A stretch of 47,966 nt of DNA from JASFBA01 sp036172265 (GCA_036172265.1 JASFBA010000067.1:1-47966), one strand, 5' to 3'; shown: positions 8,293 through 17,900, counted from the first letter of the stretch. Notes: generated by a model from the letters alone, not told the origin. Made by a program: numbers and translations.

Positions 8293-8321
8293 GGACGGGC
8301 GCAGCACCATCGCGCCCCTAC
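8293..8321. repeat. Palindromic repeat in the mfd leader
   Basis: GGGCGC (8297-8302) and GCGCCC (8312-8317) form an inverted repeat; the minus strand begins GTAGGGGCGCGATGG. It resembles the palindrome at 19456-19479. It would fold in the mfd 5' leader, 30-50 nt upstream of the start codon. Confidence 0.55.
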
Positions 8322-8347
8322 TGCGGCGGCCGGCCGCTCGAGGAACG

Positions 8348-11300
8348 ATGTCCGAAGTGGAAGGTTTGGCCTCGGAAGAACGGATAGAGGCGGCCCAGGG
8401 CATCCTCTCCGGAGTGCTTTCCCTGCTGGCCGAGGTGCCCTCTTTTCGTCTTCTCCTCCGGTATCTCCAGGCACCGGCCGGCCCCCTCCTCCTCGCCCCC
8501 CTTCTGGAGGCTCCCCGACCGCTCCTGGCCGCCTTCCTCCATGCCCACCAGGACCGGCCGCTCCTTTTCCTGACCGCCGGGGCTGAAGCCGCCCAGCGCT
8601 TCTACGAAGCCGTCCGCCTGTACAGCCCGACTCCGGGGGCGGTCTTTCTCTTCCCGGCCGCCGACATCCGCCCCTATGAACGGATGGCTCCCGACATTGG
8701 CATCGTGGCCCAGCGCCTAGGCGTGCTTGAGGCTCTGTCCCGATGGGGAGCGGCGGGCGGCACCCCTCCCTTGGTCATCGCCTCTGCCCGCGCCATCCTT
8801 CAACCCACCCTCTCCCCGGCCGACTTTGCCGCTTCCTACCAGGTCATCCGCCAAGGCATGCTCCTGCCGCTGGAGGAAACTATCCGGCGCTGGATCGAAT
8901 GGGGCTATCGGTCGGCCAAGATGGTGGAGAAGCCTGGCGAACTGGCCCGCCGGGGCGGCATCGTGGATGTTTACCCTCTCACCGCCCCTCTGCCGCTTCG
9001 CCTCGAATTCCTGGGCGACACCGTGGATAGCATCCGCCAGTTCGACCCCTCCTCCCAGCGTTCCTGCCATCAGGTGGCTTCTTTCTCCATCTGCTCTCCC
9101 CTGGAATTCCCCTGGTGGCGGCGCGAACAGGTCTTGGCTTTCCTCCGCCGAATCGGGCGTGAGGGTGGGGTTACCCCGCCCCTACGTCCGGAGGTGCTGG
9201 CCGAACTGGAGCGCGACCTGGAGCGCCTGGAGCAAGGCGTCTTCTTCGAGGGCCTTTTCCTTTATGCCCCGCTTTTCCACGAATCGCCGGCTTCTCTCCC
9301 TCACCACTTCCCGGACCGGTCTCTTGTCCTCCTTGACGAACCGGACCGCTTCCAGGCGACCGTCCAGGAACTCGAAGCCCAGAGCCTGGCCGTGCGTCAG
9401 GAACTCGTCCAGAACGGGGAACTGTCGGCCGATTTCCCCTCCCCGCTCCTCCCATGGTCGGCCCTTTTCCCCCTCCTGGCCGAACATCCCCAGGTACACC
9501 TGGCCATTCCGGCCGAGGAGGAATCCCTTTCTCTTCCCCTGGCGCCGCTTCCCCATCACGGCGGCCGGCTGGAGGAAGCACTGGCCGTCGTCGCCGAGGG
9601 GCGCGCCCGGGGAGAACGCTTCTTTGTCGTCAGCCACCAGGCGGCCCGATTGCTCGAACTTTTCCGCGAACGGGGGCTTTTTCCCCGGCCGGGCACTTTG
9701 GAGGTGTATCCCGGCCGATTGCCTACCGGAGGATGGGCATGCCCGGAGGCCGGTCTCCGGGTCCTGACCGATACCGAACTCTTCGGCTACGCCCCTCCCC
9801 GCCGCCGTCCGCTACTGCGCCGTCCCCGCGGGGAAGTCTTCCGTGAGGACCTCCTGGCTCGACTCCAGGTGGGCGATTACGTCGTCCACGAGGACCACGG
9901 CATTGCCATCTACGAGGGTCTTACCCGCCTTACCCTGGCCGATGGCGTGGAACGGGAATACCTCTACTTGCGCTATGCCGGCTCCGACCGCCTCTACGTC
10001 CCGGTAGACCAGGTCGACCGTGTACGCCGTTACATCGGCGCGGGAGATGCACCGCCGGCTCTCCATCACTTGGGCAGTGGCGAATGGGAACGTACCCGCG
10101 CCCGTGTGCAGCGGGCCGTCCAGGAACTGGCCCGCGAACTCCTGGAACTCTATGCCGCTCGCGAAGTGGCCCAGGGCCATGCTTTTTCTCCCGACTCCCC
10201 CTGGCAGGAGGAACTGGAGGCTTCCTTTCCCTATGTCGAAACGGAGGACCAGTTGCGTGCCGTCCAGGAGGTCAAGCGGGATATGGAACAGCCCCGTCCG
10301 ATGGATCGCCTGGTCTGCGGCGATGTCGGCTATGGCAAGACCGAGGTGGCGTTGCGCGCCGCCTTCAAGGCGGTGTTGGACGGGAAACAGGTGGCCGTGC
10401 TTGTTCCCACCACCGTCCTGGCTCAGCAGCACTACCGCACCTTCCGCGAACGGATGGATCCCTTCCCGGTGGTGGTGGAGATGCTTTCTCGCTTCCGTCG
10501 GCCGGCCGAACAGAAGGAAATCCTGGCCCGCCTGGCCCGGGGCGAGGTGGACATCGTAATCGGCACCCACCGCCTCCTCTCCCGCGATGTCGTCTTCAAA
10601 GACCTCGGATTGGTCATCGTGGACGAGGAGCAACGTTTCGGCGTGCGCCACAAGGAGCACCTGAAGAAACTCCGACGCGAGGTGGATGTCCTTACCCTTA
10701 CGGCTACCCCCATTCCCCGTACCCTCCATATGGCCCTGACCGGCATTCGCGACCTCAGTGTGATCGATACACCGCCGGAGGATCGGGTGCCGATCCGCAC
10801 CTACGTTGCCCCCTATAACGAAAAGGTTATCCGCCAGGCCATCCTGCGCGAAATGGAGCGCGGCGGGCAGGTCTACTTCGTCCACAACCGGGTGCAGACG
10901 ATTTACCGCGTCGCCCGCCAGTTGCAACAACTGGTGCCCGAGGCTCGCCTCGGGATAGCCCACGGCCAGATGCCGGAACAGGTCCTGGAAAAGGTGATGC
11001 TGAACTTTGTCTCCGGCCGCTACGACGTCCTGGTCTGTACGACCATTATCGAAAGCGGACTGGACATCCCCAACGTCAACACCATCCTCATTGACGACGC
11101 CATCTCCCTGGGGCTAGCCCAACTGTATCAACTGCGCGGCCGGGTCGGGCGGGGAGCGGTACGTGCCTATGCGTACCTCCTCTACCACCCCGGCCGGGAA
11201 CTGGGGGAGGCGGCCCAGAAGCGCCTGCAGGCCATCCTGGAGGCGACGGACCTGGGAGCCGGCTTCCAACTGGCCATGCGGGACCTGGAGATTCGGGGGG

Positions 11301-11905
11301 CCGGGAACCTCCTGGGGGCTGAGCAGAGCGGCCATATCGCCGCCGTGGGCTTTGACCTGTATACCCGGCTATTGGCCCAGGCAGTGGAAGAACTCCAGGC
11401 GGCCGGTGGAGATGCGGAACGGCTGGCCCGCATCCGGGAGGAACGCCGACAGGCCAAACTGATCGGGCCGGCCCCGGTCGCCCTGGACCTGCCTCTGCCG
11501 GCCTATCTGCCTCCCGAGTATATCCCCGAACCGGAGGTACGGCTGCAGATGTACCGCCGCATGGCCGAGGTGCGCACTTCCCGCGAGGTGCAGGAAATCG
11601 CCCGTGAGTTGCGCGATCGCTTCGGCGAACCGCCCGAACCGGCCCGCGCCCTCCTGGAACTCCTGCGGCTGAGGGTGCTGGCGTTGCGGGCCGGTGTGCG
11701 CGAGGTGCGCTGCGAGGACCACCGTATCGTCCTGGCCCTAGCCGAGGGGGCCCGGCCGGCACTGGGCGAACTGCCGCGTTGGCTGCAAGCACGCCTGCAC
11801 CAGCGTACCCACCTGCTTTGGCTGGATCTGGAGGGCCTGGAGGAACGCTGGCCGGAGGTCTTGAGAACTCTCCTGCTGGCCCTGGCCCGGCCGGCGCAGG
11901 ACTGA
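8348..11905 (+). CDS. mfd: Transcription-repair coupling factor Mfd
   Basis: The 1185-aa product has the normal Mfd length and layout. Mfd removes RNA polymerase stalled at DNA lesions and recruits UvrA. The N-terminal UvrB-like region (~1-330) includes FLFPAADIRPYERMAPD and ARRGGIVDVYPL. The RNA-polymerase-interaction domain follows with VGDYVVHEDHGIAIYEGL and YLYLRYAGSDRLYVPVDQ. The RecG-like translocase has GDVGYGKTEVALRAAF (Walker A), DEEQRFGVRHKE (motif II), TLTATPIPRTLHMAL, and the TRG region ending in QLRGRVGRG. The C-terminal TRCF domain carries PEPEVRLQMYRRMAEV. Start ATG 8348 has GAGGA upstream and lies downstream of the promoter. A GC-rich palindrome at 9159-9185 is embedded in the coding frame. 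Two more genes follow on the same strand at 31-nt spacing. Confidence 0.95.
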   Translation: MSEVEGLASEERIEAAQGILSGVLSLLAEVPSFRLLLRYLQAPAGPLLLAPLLEAPRPLLAAFLHAHQDRPLLFLTAGAEAAQRFYEAVRLYSPTPGAVFLFPAADIRPYERMAPDIGIVAQRLGVLEALSRWGAAGGTPPLVIASARAILQPTLSPADFAASYQVIRQGMLLPLEETIRRWIEWGYRSAKMVEKPGELARRGGIVDVYPLTAPLPLRLEFLGDTVDSIRQFDPSSQRSCHQVASFSICSPLEFPWWRREQVLAFLRRIGREGGVTPPLRPEVLAELERDLERLEQGVFFEGLFLYAPLFHESPASLPHHFPDRSLVLLDEPDRFQATVQELEAQSLAVRQELVQNGELSADFPSPLLPWSALFPLLAEHPQVHLAIPAEEESLSLPLAPLPHHGGRLEEALAVVAEGRARGERFFVVSHQAARLLELFRERGLFPRPGTLEVYPGRLPTGGWACPEAGLRVLTDTELFGYAPPRRRPLLRRPRGEVFREDLLARLQVGDYVVHEDHGIAIYEGLTRLTLADGVEREYLYLRYAGSDRLYVPVDQVDRVRRYIGAGDAPPALHHLGSGEWERTRARVQRAVQELARELLELYAAREVAQGHAFSPDSPWQEELEASFPYVETEDQLRAVQEVKRDMEQPRPMDRLVCGDVGYGKTEVALRAAFKAVLDGKQVAVLVPTTVLAQQHYRTFRERMDPFPVVVEMLSRFRRPAEQKEILARLARGEVDIVIGTHRLLSRDVVFKDLGLVIVDEEQRFGVRHKEHLKKLRREVDVLTLTATPIPRTLHMALTGIRDLSVIDTPPEDRVPIRTYVAPYNEKVIRQAILREMERGGQVYFVHNRVQTIYRVARQLQQLVPEARLGIAHGQMPEQVLEKVMLNFVSGRYDVLVCTTIIESGLDIPNVNTILIDDAISLGLAQLYQLRGRVGRGAVRAYAYLLYHPGRELGEAAQKRLQAILEATDLGAGFQLAMRDLEIRGAGNLLGAEQSGHIAAVGFDLYTRLLAQAVEELQAAGGDAERLARIREERRQAKLIGPAPVALDLPLPAYLPPEYIPEPEVRLQMYRRMAEVRTSREVQEIARELRDRFGEPPEPARALLELLRLRVLALRAGVREVRCEDHRIVLALAEGARPALGELPRWLQARLHQRTHLLWLDLEGLEERWPEVLRTLLLALARPAQD
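9159..9185. repeat. Palindromic repeat inside the mfd coding region
   Basis: GTGAGGGTGGGGTTACCCC followed by GCCCCTAC is nearly self-complementary and matches the GTAGGGGC-type palindromes found between genes here. It is read in frame as part of GREGGVTPPLRP, a flexible-looking insert between N-terminal Mfd domains. Confidence 0.55.
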
Positions 11906-11936
11906 TCCCCTGCGCCCTTTACTGGAAAGGCCGACG

Positions 11937-12737
11937 ATGGGCGAACCGCAAGAAGGACACCTGGACCTATTACGCCTCCTGCTTTCCTCTTTGCTCCTCA
12001 TCCTCCTCTGGGCCGCCTGGCTTTTCCCCCCCTGGCTTGACGATGAGGCCCGCCGGCGCATCGAAGCCACCCGCACCGTTCGCGTGGGGTTGGACCCGGC
12101 TTATCCGCCCTTTGAAAACGAGGTCGAAGGGCAACTGGTCGGTTACGACGTGGACCTGGCCCGAGCGCTGGGGGAACGGCTCCACCTCCGGGTCGAGTTC
12201 GTGCCGATGGGCTACGACGGCCTCTACGATGCCCTGATCTCCGGTCGGATCGACGTGATCCTCTCTTCCTACCCTTACAGCCCCGAACTGTGCCGGCGCG
12301 AACGCTGCACCCGGCCCTACTTCCAGGCCGGCCAGATGCTCGTAGTGCGGGCCGGAAGCCCCATCGCCGGCCTCCACGACCTGGCCGGGCGGAGCGTCGG
12401 GGTGGAATGGGGCGGGCCGGGGGATGTGCTGGTGCGTCGTTGGGAGCAATCCGGGCAGATCGGCATCCGCCAGACCTTTATGAGCCCCCAGGAGGCGCTG
12501 GAGGCGCTGATCGCCGGCCAGGTGGATGCCGTGGTGGTGGATCGTCTATCGGCTCTGACCTTTTCCGGTCGGAAGGAGATTTCCGTCCTGGAACCACCGC
12601 TCCAGGAGGAAGCCTTCGTGGCCGTGGTCGCCGGACGCAGCGTCTGGCTGCACCATCGCCTGGAACAGGGCCTCTACTGGCTGGAACGGGAGGGTTTCCT
12701 GGACAAACTGGAGGAACACTGGTGCCGTTCGCCCTGA
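11937..12737 (+). CDS. Membrane-anchored family 3 solute-binding protein
   Basis: A 266-aa periplasmic-binding-protein-like (family 3) protein. One N-terminal hydrophobic helix (~10-31, LLRLLLSSLLLILLWAAWLF) acts as signal anchor; there is no lipobox Cys. The binding fold starts with VRVGLDPAYPPFE and GQLVGYDVDLARALGE, continues with GLYDALISGRIDVILSS and AGRSVGVEWGGPGD, and ends with ALIAGQVDAVVVDR and LDKLEEHW. These are the signatures of polar amino acid binding proteins. No permease or ATPase gene is nearby, so it may be a sensor-like or orphan receptor. It sits 31 nt after mfd and 31 nt before murJ, and is probably co-transcribed with both. Ligand unknown. Confidence 0.8.
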   Translation: MGEPQEGHLDLLRLLLSSLLLILLWAAWLFPPWLDDEARRRIEATRTVRVGLDPAYPPFENEVEGQLVGYDVDLARALGERLHLRVEFVPMGYDGLYDALISGRIDVILSSYPYSPELCRRERCTRPYFQAGQMLVVRAGSPIAGLHDLAGRSVGVEWGGPGDVLVRRWEQSGQIGIRQTFMSPQEALEALIAGQVDAVVVDRLSALTFSGRKEISVLEPPLQEEAFVAVVAGRSVWLHHRLEQGLYWLEREGFLDKLEEHWCRSP

Positions 12738-12768
12738 TGTCGCTGGCCACCCGAAGGAGGACAACGCT

Positions 12769-14352
12769 TTGGCCGAAGACATAGCCGACCGGCGTTACGG
12801 CCGGTCGGGGATGGCACAGAATGCCCTCATCGTGATGGCGATGACCGTCCTGAGCGGCCTGCTGGGGCTGCTGCGGGAGAGCGTCATCGCCCACCAGTTC
12901 GGCACGGGCGACGACTATGCGGCGTATGTGGCCGCCTTCCGGCTGCCCGATGTGATCTATCTCCTGGTCATCGGAGGAGCGCTGGGTTCGGCCTTTATTC
13001 CCGTCTTCACCGCTTACTTGGTCCGGCGGGACGACGCCGGGGCCTGGAGACTGGCCAGCACGGTGCTCAACCTGGCCCTCCTGGTTGCCCTGGTGCTGGC
13101 CGGCCTGGTCTTTTTCCTGGCTCCCTATTTGGTGCGCTGGGTGATCGCCCCCGGTTATCCCGAAGATCAGCAAACCCTGACGGTCCGTCTGACCCGCCTC
13201 CTCCTTCTTCAGCCGGTCCTGCTGGGGATAGGCGGCCTGGCCATGGCTGTCCTCAACGCCTTTCGGCGCTTTCTCCTCACCTCCCTGGCCCCGCTCGTCT
13301 ACAACCTGAGCATCATCGCCGGGGCGGCCTTCCTGGGGCCACGCTGGGGCATTGACGGGCTGGTGGCGGGGGTACTCGTCGGGGCAGCCCTTTACCTGCC
13401 GGTGCTCCTGCCGGGGCTTGGGCTCTGCCGGGTGCGTTACGTCTTTTCCTGGGACTGGCGGGAAGAAGGGGTGCGCGAGGTGGGCCGGCTACTCCTCCCG
13501 CGCATCCTGGGGCAGATGGCCTTTCAGGTGAACTTTGTTGCCATCACCGCCCTGGCCTCTTTCCCGGGCAGCCTGGCCGTTACCGCTATTCATTATGCCT
13601 ATCGTCTGCTGGGCTTTCCGTTGGCCATCCTGGGCGTGAGTCTGGGAACGGTAGTCTTTCCCACCCTGGCCGCCCTGTCCAACCGGGAAGAGTGGGAGGA
13701 GTTCCGCCGGACGCTCTCTCGTATGGTGCGGGTGGTGCTCTTTCTGGCGTTGCCGGCGGCGGCGATCCTTCTGGTGCTTCGCTTTCCCCTGATCCGTTTC
13801 CTCTTTGAGCGAGGCGAGTTCGCCCCGGAGAGCACTCTAGCGACGGCGCAGGCCTTTTTCTTCTTTGCCCTGGGTCTGCCGGCCGCCTGTGTGACCGAAA
13901 TCCTGCTGCGCGCCTTCTACGCCCTGCACGATACCCGCACTCCGGTGGTGGTGGGGATGGCCGTGGTGGCCCTCAACGTGGCCCTGGGGGCGGGGCTTCT
14001 ACAGGTGATAGGGTTCACCGGCCTGGCCCTCAGTTTCAGTTTCACCAACTCGCTGGAGACGGCGGCCTTGCTCTATCTCCTGCGCCGCCGCTTACGACAG
14101 GTGGAAGGAAGGGCCATCCTTCGGAGCGGGTTGCGTTCGCTGGCGGCGGCTTTACTTACGGCCGGAGCCACAGCCTTTTTCCTCTGGGGAAGCGAGCAGA
14201 TCATCCCGACTACCGGCGTGGCCGGCCAAGCCCTTTCTCTGGGCCTCCTGGCCGGATTGGGGGCCGGCCTCTACCTGGCCCTGGCGACGCTCCTGCGCAG
14301 TTCGGAGCCCGACGAAGCCTGGGCCCTTTTGCGCCGGAGGTTCAAGTCCTGA
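12769..14352 (+). CDS. murJ: Lipid II flippase MurJ
   Basis: The 527-aa polytopic protein belongs to the MurJ/MviN branch of the MOP superfamily, which flips lipid-linked peptidoglycan precursor across the membrane. The start is TTG 12769, preceded by AAGGAGG. Family blocks are present: LLGLLRESVIAHQFGTGDDY, AAFRLPDVIYLLVIGGALGS-type opening, LNAFRRFLLTSLAPLVYN, AIHYAYRLLGFPLAILGVSL, LFERGEFAPEST and LLRAFYALHDTRTPV. Around 14 hydrophobic segments span the length. It completes the mfd-SBP-murJ group. Downstream is a 588-nt gap holding the ileS T-box leader. Confidence 0.93.
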   Translation: MAEDIADRRYGRSGMAQNALIVMAMTVLSGLLGLLRESVIAHQFGTGDDYAAYVAAFRLPDVIYLLVIGGALGSAFIPVFTAYLVRRDDAGAWRLASTVLNLALLVALVLAGLVFFLAPYLVRWVIAPGYPEDQQTLTVRLTRLLLLQPVLLGIGGLAMAVLNAFRRFLLTSLAPLVYNLSIIAGAAFLGPRWGIDGLVAGVLVGAALYLPVLLPGLGLCRVRYVFSWDWREEGVREVGRLLLPRILGQMAFQVNFVAITALASFPGSLAVTAIHYAYRLLGFPLAILGVSLGTVVFPTLAALSNREEWEEFRRTLSRMVRVVLFLALPAAAILLVLRFPLIRFLFERGEFAPESTLATAQAFFFFALGLPAACVTEILLRAFYALHDTRTPVVVGMAVVALNVALGAGLLQVIGFTGLALSFSFTNSLETAALLYLLRRRLRQVEGRAILRSGLRSLAAALLTAGATAFFLWGSEQIIPTTGVAGQALSLGLLAGLGAGLYLALATLLRSSEPDEAWALLRRRFKS

Positions 14353-14370
14353 GGCCGATGGTCCTACCTG

Positions 14371-14425
14371 CTGGGCTCGGACAAATTTCGCCCGATAGAT
14401 GGGGACAAGTTCAAAACCCGCTCCC
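14371..14425 (+). repeat. Compound repeat, diverged copy
   Basis: The segment contains GGGCTCGGACAAATTTCGCCCG and then GGGGACAAGTTCAAAACCCG. Its order and sequence resemble 14738-14787 (GGGCTCAATTTCGCCCG, then GGGGGCGGGTTCAGAACCCG). It looks like an older, more decayed copy on the other side of the T-box. Confidence 0.5.
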
Positions 14426-14435
14426 TATGTCAGAT

Positions 14436-14464
14436 TTGACAGGATACCATGGCTATGGCATAAT
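14436..14464 (+). promoter_or_regulatory. Promoter of the ileS T-box leader
   Basis: TTGACA at 14436-14441, 17-nt spacer, CATAAT at 14459-14464. Transcription would begin near 14471, just before the T-box Stem I. Confidence 0.75.
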
Positions 14465-14475
14465 ATTAATAAAGG

Positions 14476-14737
14476 CGGTGATGGAGACGAGTAGGTGCGG
14501 GGCACCGCTCAGAGAGCCCGCGGCCGGTGAGAGACGGGTGCGGAAGCCGTGCCGAAAATCCCTCCGGAGCCGCTGACCGAACGGCCGTTGGCTCTGGCCC
14601 AGTAGGCTCAGCCGGGCTCGTCCTCCGTTACCTGGACGCGGCGATCGCGGGTCGCCGGCCGAGAGGCCCCAAGTTGGGGCAAGAGGGGTGGTACCGCGGG
14701 AGGTTCTCCCGTCCCTTCGGGGACGGGTTTTCTTTGT
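14476..14737 (+). ncRNA. T-box riboswitch (isoleucine type)
   Basis: A tRNA-sensing leader for ileS. Stem I features appear in order: GACGAGTAGG near the base, AGAGAG at 14511-14516, GGTGAGAG for the distal loop, and the specifier-loop sequence CCGAAAATCCC, where AUC (14558-14560) is an isoleucine codon. The highly conserved T-box AGGGGTGGTACCGCGGG lies at 14684-14700, followed by a terminator hairpin at 14708-14727. Uncharged tRNA-Ile pairing with AUC and the T-box bulge should stabilise the antiterminator and switch on ileS. This matches the known mechanism; the specifier call is by eye. Confidence 0.9.
14708..14735 (+). terminator. T-box intrinsic terminator
   Basis: CCCGTCCC-TTCG-GGGACGGG (14708-14727) followed by TTTTCTTT. 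The 5' arm lies next to the T-box sequence, as required for the antiterminator switch. Confidence 0.9.
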
Positions 14738-14787
14738 ACCGGGCTCAATTTCGCCCGGTGGGGGCGGGTTCAGAACCCGCCTCTACC
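14738..14787 (+). repeat. Compound palindromic repeat before ileS
   Basis: Two adjacent palindromes: ACCGGGC...GCCCGGT (14738-14759), then GTGGGGGCGGGTTC-A-GAACCCGCCTCTAC (14759-14786). A diverged copy is at 14371-14425, and related second halves occur at 46505-46531 and 27124-27153. It lies in the leader between the T-box terminator and ileS. Confidence 0.7.
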
Positions 14788-14797
14788 CCGGGATCTT

Positions 14798-14878
14798 GGG
14801 GAAATCGCCGACAAAATGGCGTTTCAGTGAAGCGCGAACGCCCATCGATGACAACATAAGATAATTTTGCCGGTGTCC
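14798..14878 (+). repeat. Dispersed repeat copy 2 (upstream of ileS)
   Basis: Begins GGGGAAATCGCCGACA, continues with a GTGAAGCGCGAACG block, and ends ATTTTGCCGGTGTCC. It shares these blocks in order with the minus-strand segment 5913-5838 upstream of gerW. It ends 62 nt before the ileS start codon. Confidence 0.7.
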
Positions 14879-14940
14879 GGTTCGGCTGCCCGCCACCCGG
14901 CCGGCTTCCGACCCAGAGGTTCGATAGAGAGGAGGTTTCG

Positions 14941-17900
14941 ATGTTCCAACCGGTTCCAGCCAGTGTGGACTTTGTGGCTCAGGAGCATCGGATTCTGGCC
15001 TTCTGGAAAGAAAACCGCATCTTCCAGAAATTGCTCGCTCTCCGCGCCGGCAGTCCCCGCTGGTCCTTCATTGACGGCCCCATCACCGCCAACAACCCGA
15101 TGGGCGTCCACCATGGCTGGGGGCGGACGTATAAGGACCTTTACCATCGCTTCTGGGCGATGAAGGGTTACCAGACCCGCTACCAGAACGGCTTCGACTG
15201 CCAGGGGCTCTGGGTAGAGGTGGAAGTGGAGAAGGAACTGGGCTTTCGCTCCAAGCGCGACATCGAGAACTATGGCATCGCCCGCTTCGTCCGCAAGTGC
15301 AAGGAACGGGTCCTTCGCTACGCGGCCGTGCAGACCGAGCAGTCCGTTCGCCTGGGCTACTGGATGGACTGGAACGACCCGGAGACCTTGCGCGACCTGG
15401 GACGTCGGCTTCTGGAAAATCCGGAGGAAGTTATCACCGTCCAGGGGCCGGCCGGCCCGGTGACCGACACGGTGGAGCAAATCGTGGCCCGGCTGGGTCT
15501 GCCCGAACTGGGCGGCTCTTACTTTACCTTCTCCAACGAGAACAACTATATGATCTGGACCTTTCTCAAGCGCTGCTGGGAACGAGGCTGGCTCTATAAG
15601 GGCACCGACGTTATGCCCTGGTGTCCGCGTTGCGCCACCGGCATCAGCCAGCATGAGATCGTTACCGAGGGCTACCAGGAGCGCGTTCACCCTGGGGTTA
15701 CCCTGCGCTTTCCCTTACGCGGCCGGCCCGGGGAAAGCCTCCTGGTCTGGACTACGACGCCCTGGACGCTTACGAGCAACGTCGCCGCGGCTGTGGGGCC
15801 GGACCTGACCTATGTCCGGGTCCGGCAGGGCGAAGAGACCTTTTACCTTTCCCGAGGCACTCTCTCTATGCTCCGGGGGAACTACCAGGTGCTGGAAGAG
15901 ATCCAGGGAACGGCCTTGGAGGGCTGGGAATACGAGGGCCCCTTCGACGAACTTCCGGCCCAGCAAGCCTCCGGCGCCCCCCAGGCCCATCGCGTCATCC
16001 TCTGGAACGAGGTGGGTGAAGCAGAAGGCACGGGCATCGTCCACATCGCTCCTGGCTGCGGGGCCGAGGACTTTGCCCTGGGTCAGCAGTACGGCCTGCC
16101 GGCCATCGCCCCGTTGGGCGAGGAGGGTGTCTTCCTCGACGGGTTCGGCTTCCTCACCGGGACGCCGGTCGGCGAAAGCGCGCCGAAGATCCTGGAAAAC
16201 CTCCGGGAGAAGGGTCTCCTCTATCGGGTGGAGGACTATGTCCACCGTTACCCGGTCTGCTGGCGTTGCGGCACCGAACTGGTCTTCCGGCTGGTGGGCG
16301 AGTGGTTCATCTCGATGGGCGAACTGCGATACGATATGATGGAGGTCACCCGCCAGATTCGCTGGATTCCGGAGTTCGGGCTAGAACGCGAACTGGACTG
16401 GCTGCGCAATATGCGCGATTGGATGATCAGCAAGAAGCGCTACTGGGGGCTGGCCTTGCCCATCTGGGAGTGCCGGCAGTGCGGCCACTTTGAAGTCATC
16501 GGCGACGAGCACGAACTGGCCTCCCGGGCAGTGGCCGGCTGGGAGGAGTTCGCCGGCCATACCCCGCATCGTCCCTGGGTGGACGCGGTGCGCATCCGCT
16601 GCCCCCGGTGCGGGGCCGAGGTCCCCCGCATCCCCGACGTGGGCAACCCCTGGCTGGACGCCGGCATTGTCAGTTTCAGTACCCTCCAGTACCGCACCAA
16701 CCGCGACTACTGGCGCCTGTGGTATCCGGCGGATTTCATCACCGAATCCTTCCCCGGTCAGTTCCGCAACTGGTTCTACAGCCTCCTGGCCATGGCTACC
16801 GTCCTGGAGGAATCGCCGCCCTTCCGGGTCTGCTTCGGCTACGCCACCCTCCTGGGCGAGGACGGCCGGGAGATGCACAAATCCTGGGGAAATATGATCG
16901 AATTCAACGAGGCTGCCGACCGGATGGGCGTGGACGTGATGCGCTGGCTGTATTGCCGCCAAAAGCCGGAATCCGACCTCCTCTTCGGCTACGGCAAGGC
17001 CGACGAGGTGCGGCGGCAGTTCCTCCTCCCCCTCTGGAACGCCTATACCTTCCTTGTCTCGTATGCGCGGGTGGACGGCTGGACACCTGACCGTAGCCGG
17101 GCGGAAGCAAGGGCTCTCACCCAACTGGACCGCTGGATACTAGCCCGTCTGAACCAGGTGATAGCGGGGGTGACCGAGCGGCTGGACGACTATGATGCCT
17201 ATGGAGCCACCCTTCTCGTCGAACCTTTCGTAGATGACCTAACCAATTGGTACATCCGCCGCAGCCGCCGGCGGTTTTGGAAGAGCGAACAGGATGCCGA
17301 CAAGAATGCCGCCTACGCTACCCTCTACCAGGTGCTGACCACCCTCTGCCGGCTGTTGGCCCCCTTTGTCCCCTTTGTGACTGAGGCGATGTACCAGAAC
17401 CTGGTGCGCGCAGTGGACCCGGCGGCTCCGGAAAGTATCCACCATACCGACTGGCCACAGGCGGACCCGGCGGCGGTGGACGAGGCCCTGCTGGAACGGA
17501 TGGCACTGGCCCGGAGGATCTCCGCCCTGGGGCATGCCGCCCGGGCCAGCCGGGGACTGAAGGTGCGCCTGCCCCTTTCCCGCGCCCTAGTCTACTTGGC
17601 ATCTTCGGAAGGGCTGGACGAAGAACTCCTGGCGCTGCTCCGAGAGGAACTGAACGTCAAGGAAGTCGTACGAGTGGAGGATGTGGGCGAGTTGTTCTCC
17701 TATCGGGTGCTGCCCGATAATCGGGTGTTGGGGCCGCGCTTTGGGCCGCGTTTCCCGATGGTGCGGGCTGCCCTGGCCGCCCAGGATCCCAAGGCTGTGG
17801 TCCGACGGCTGCGCTCCGGCCTGCCGCTTCGTCTGACAGTGGACGGCGGGGAGGTGGAACTGTTGCCGGAGGAGGTGCTGATCCAGGAGGAACCCCAAGA

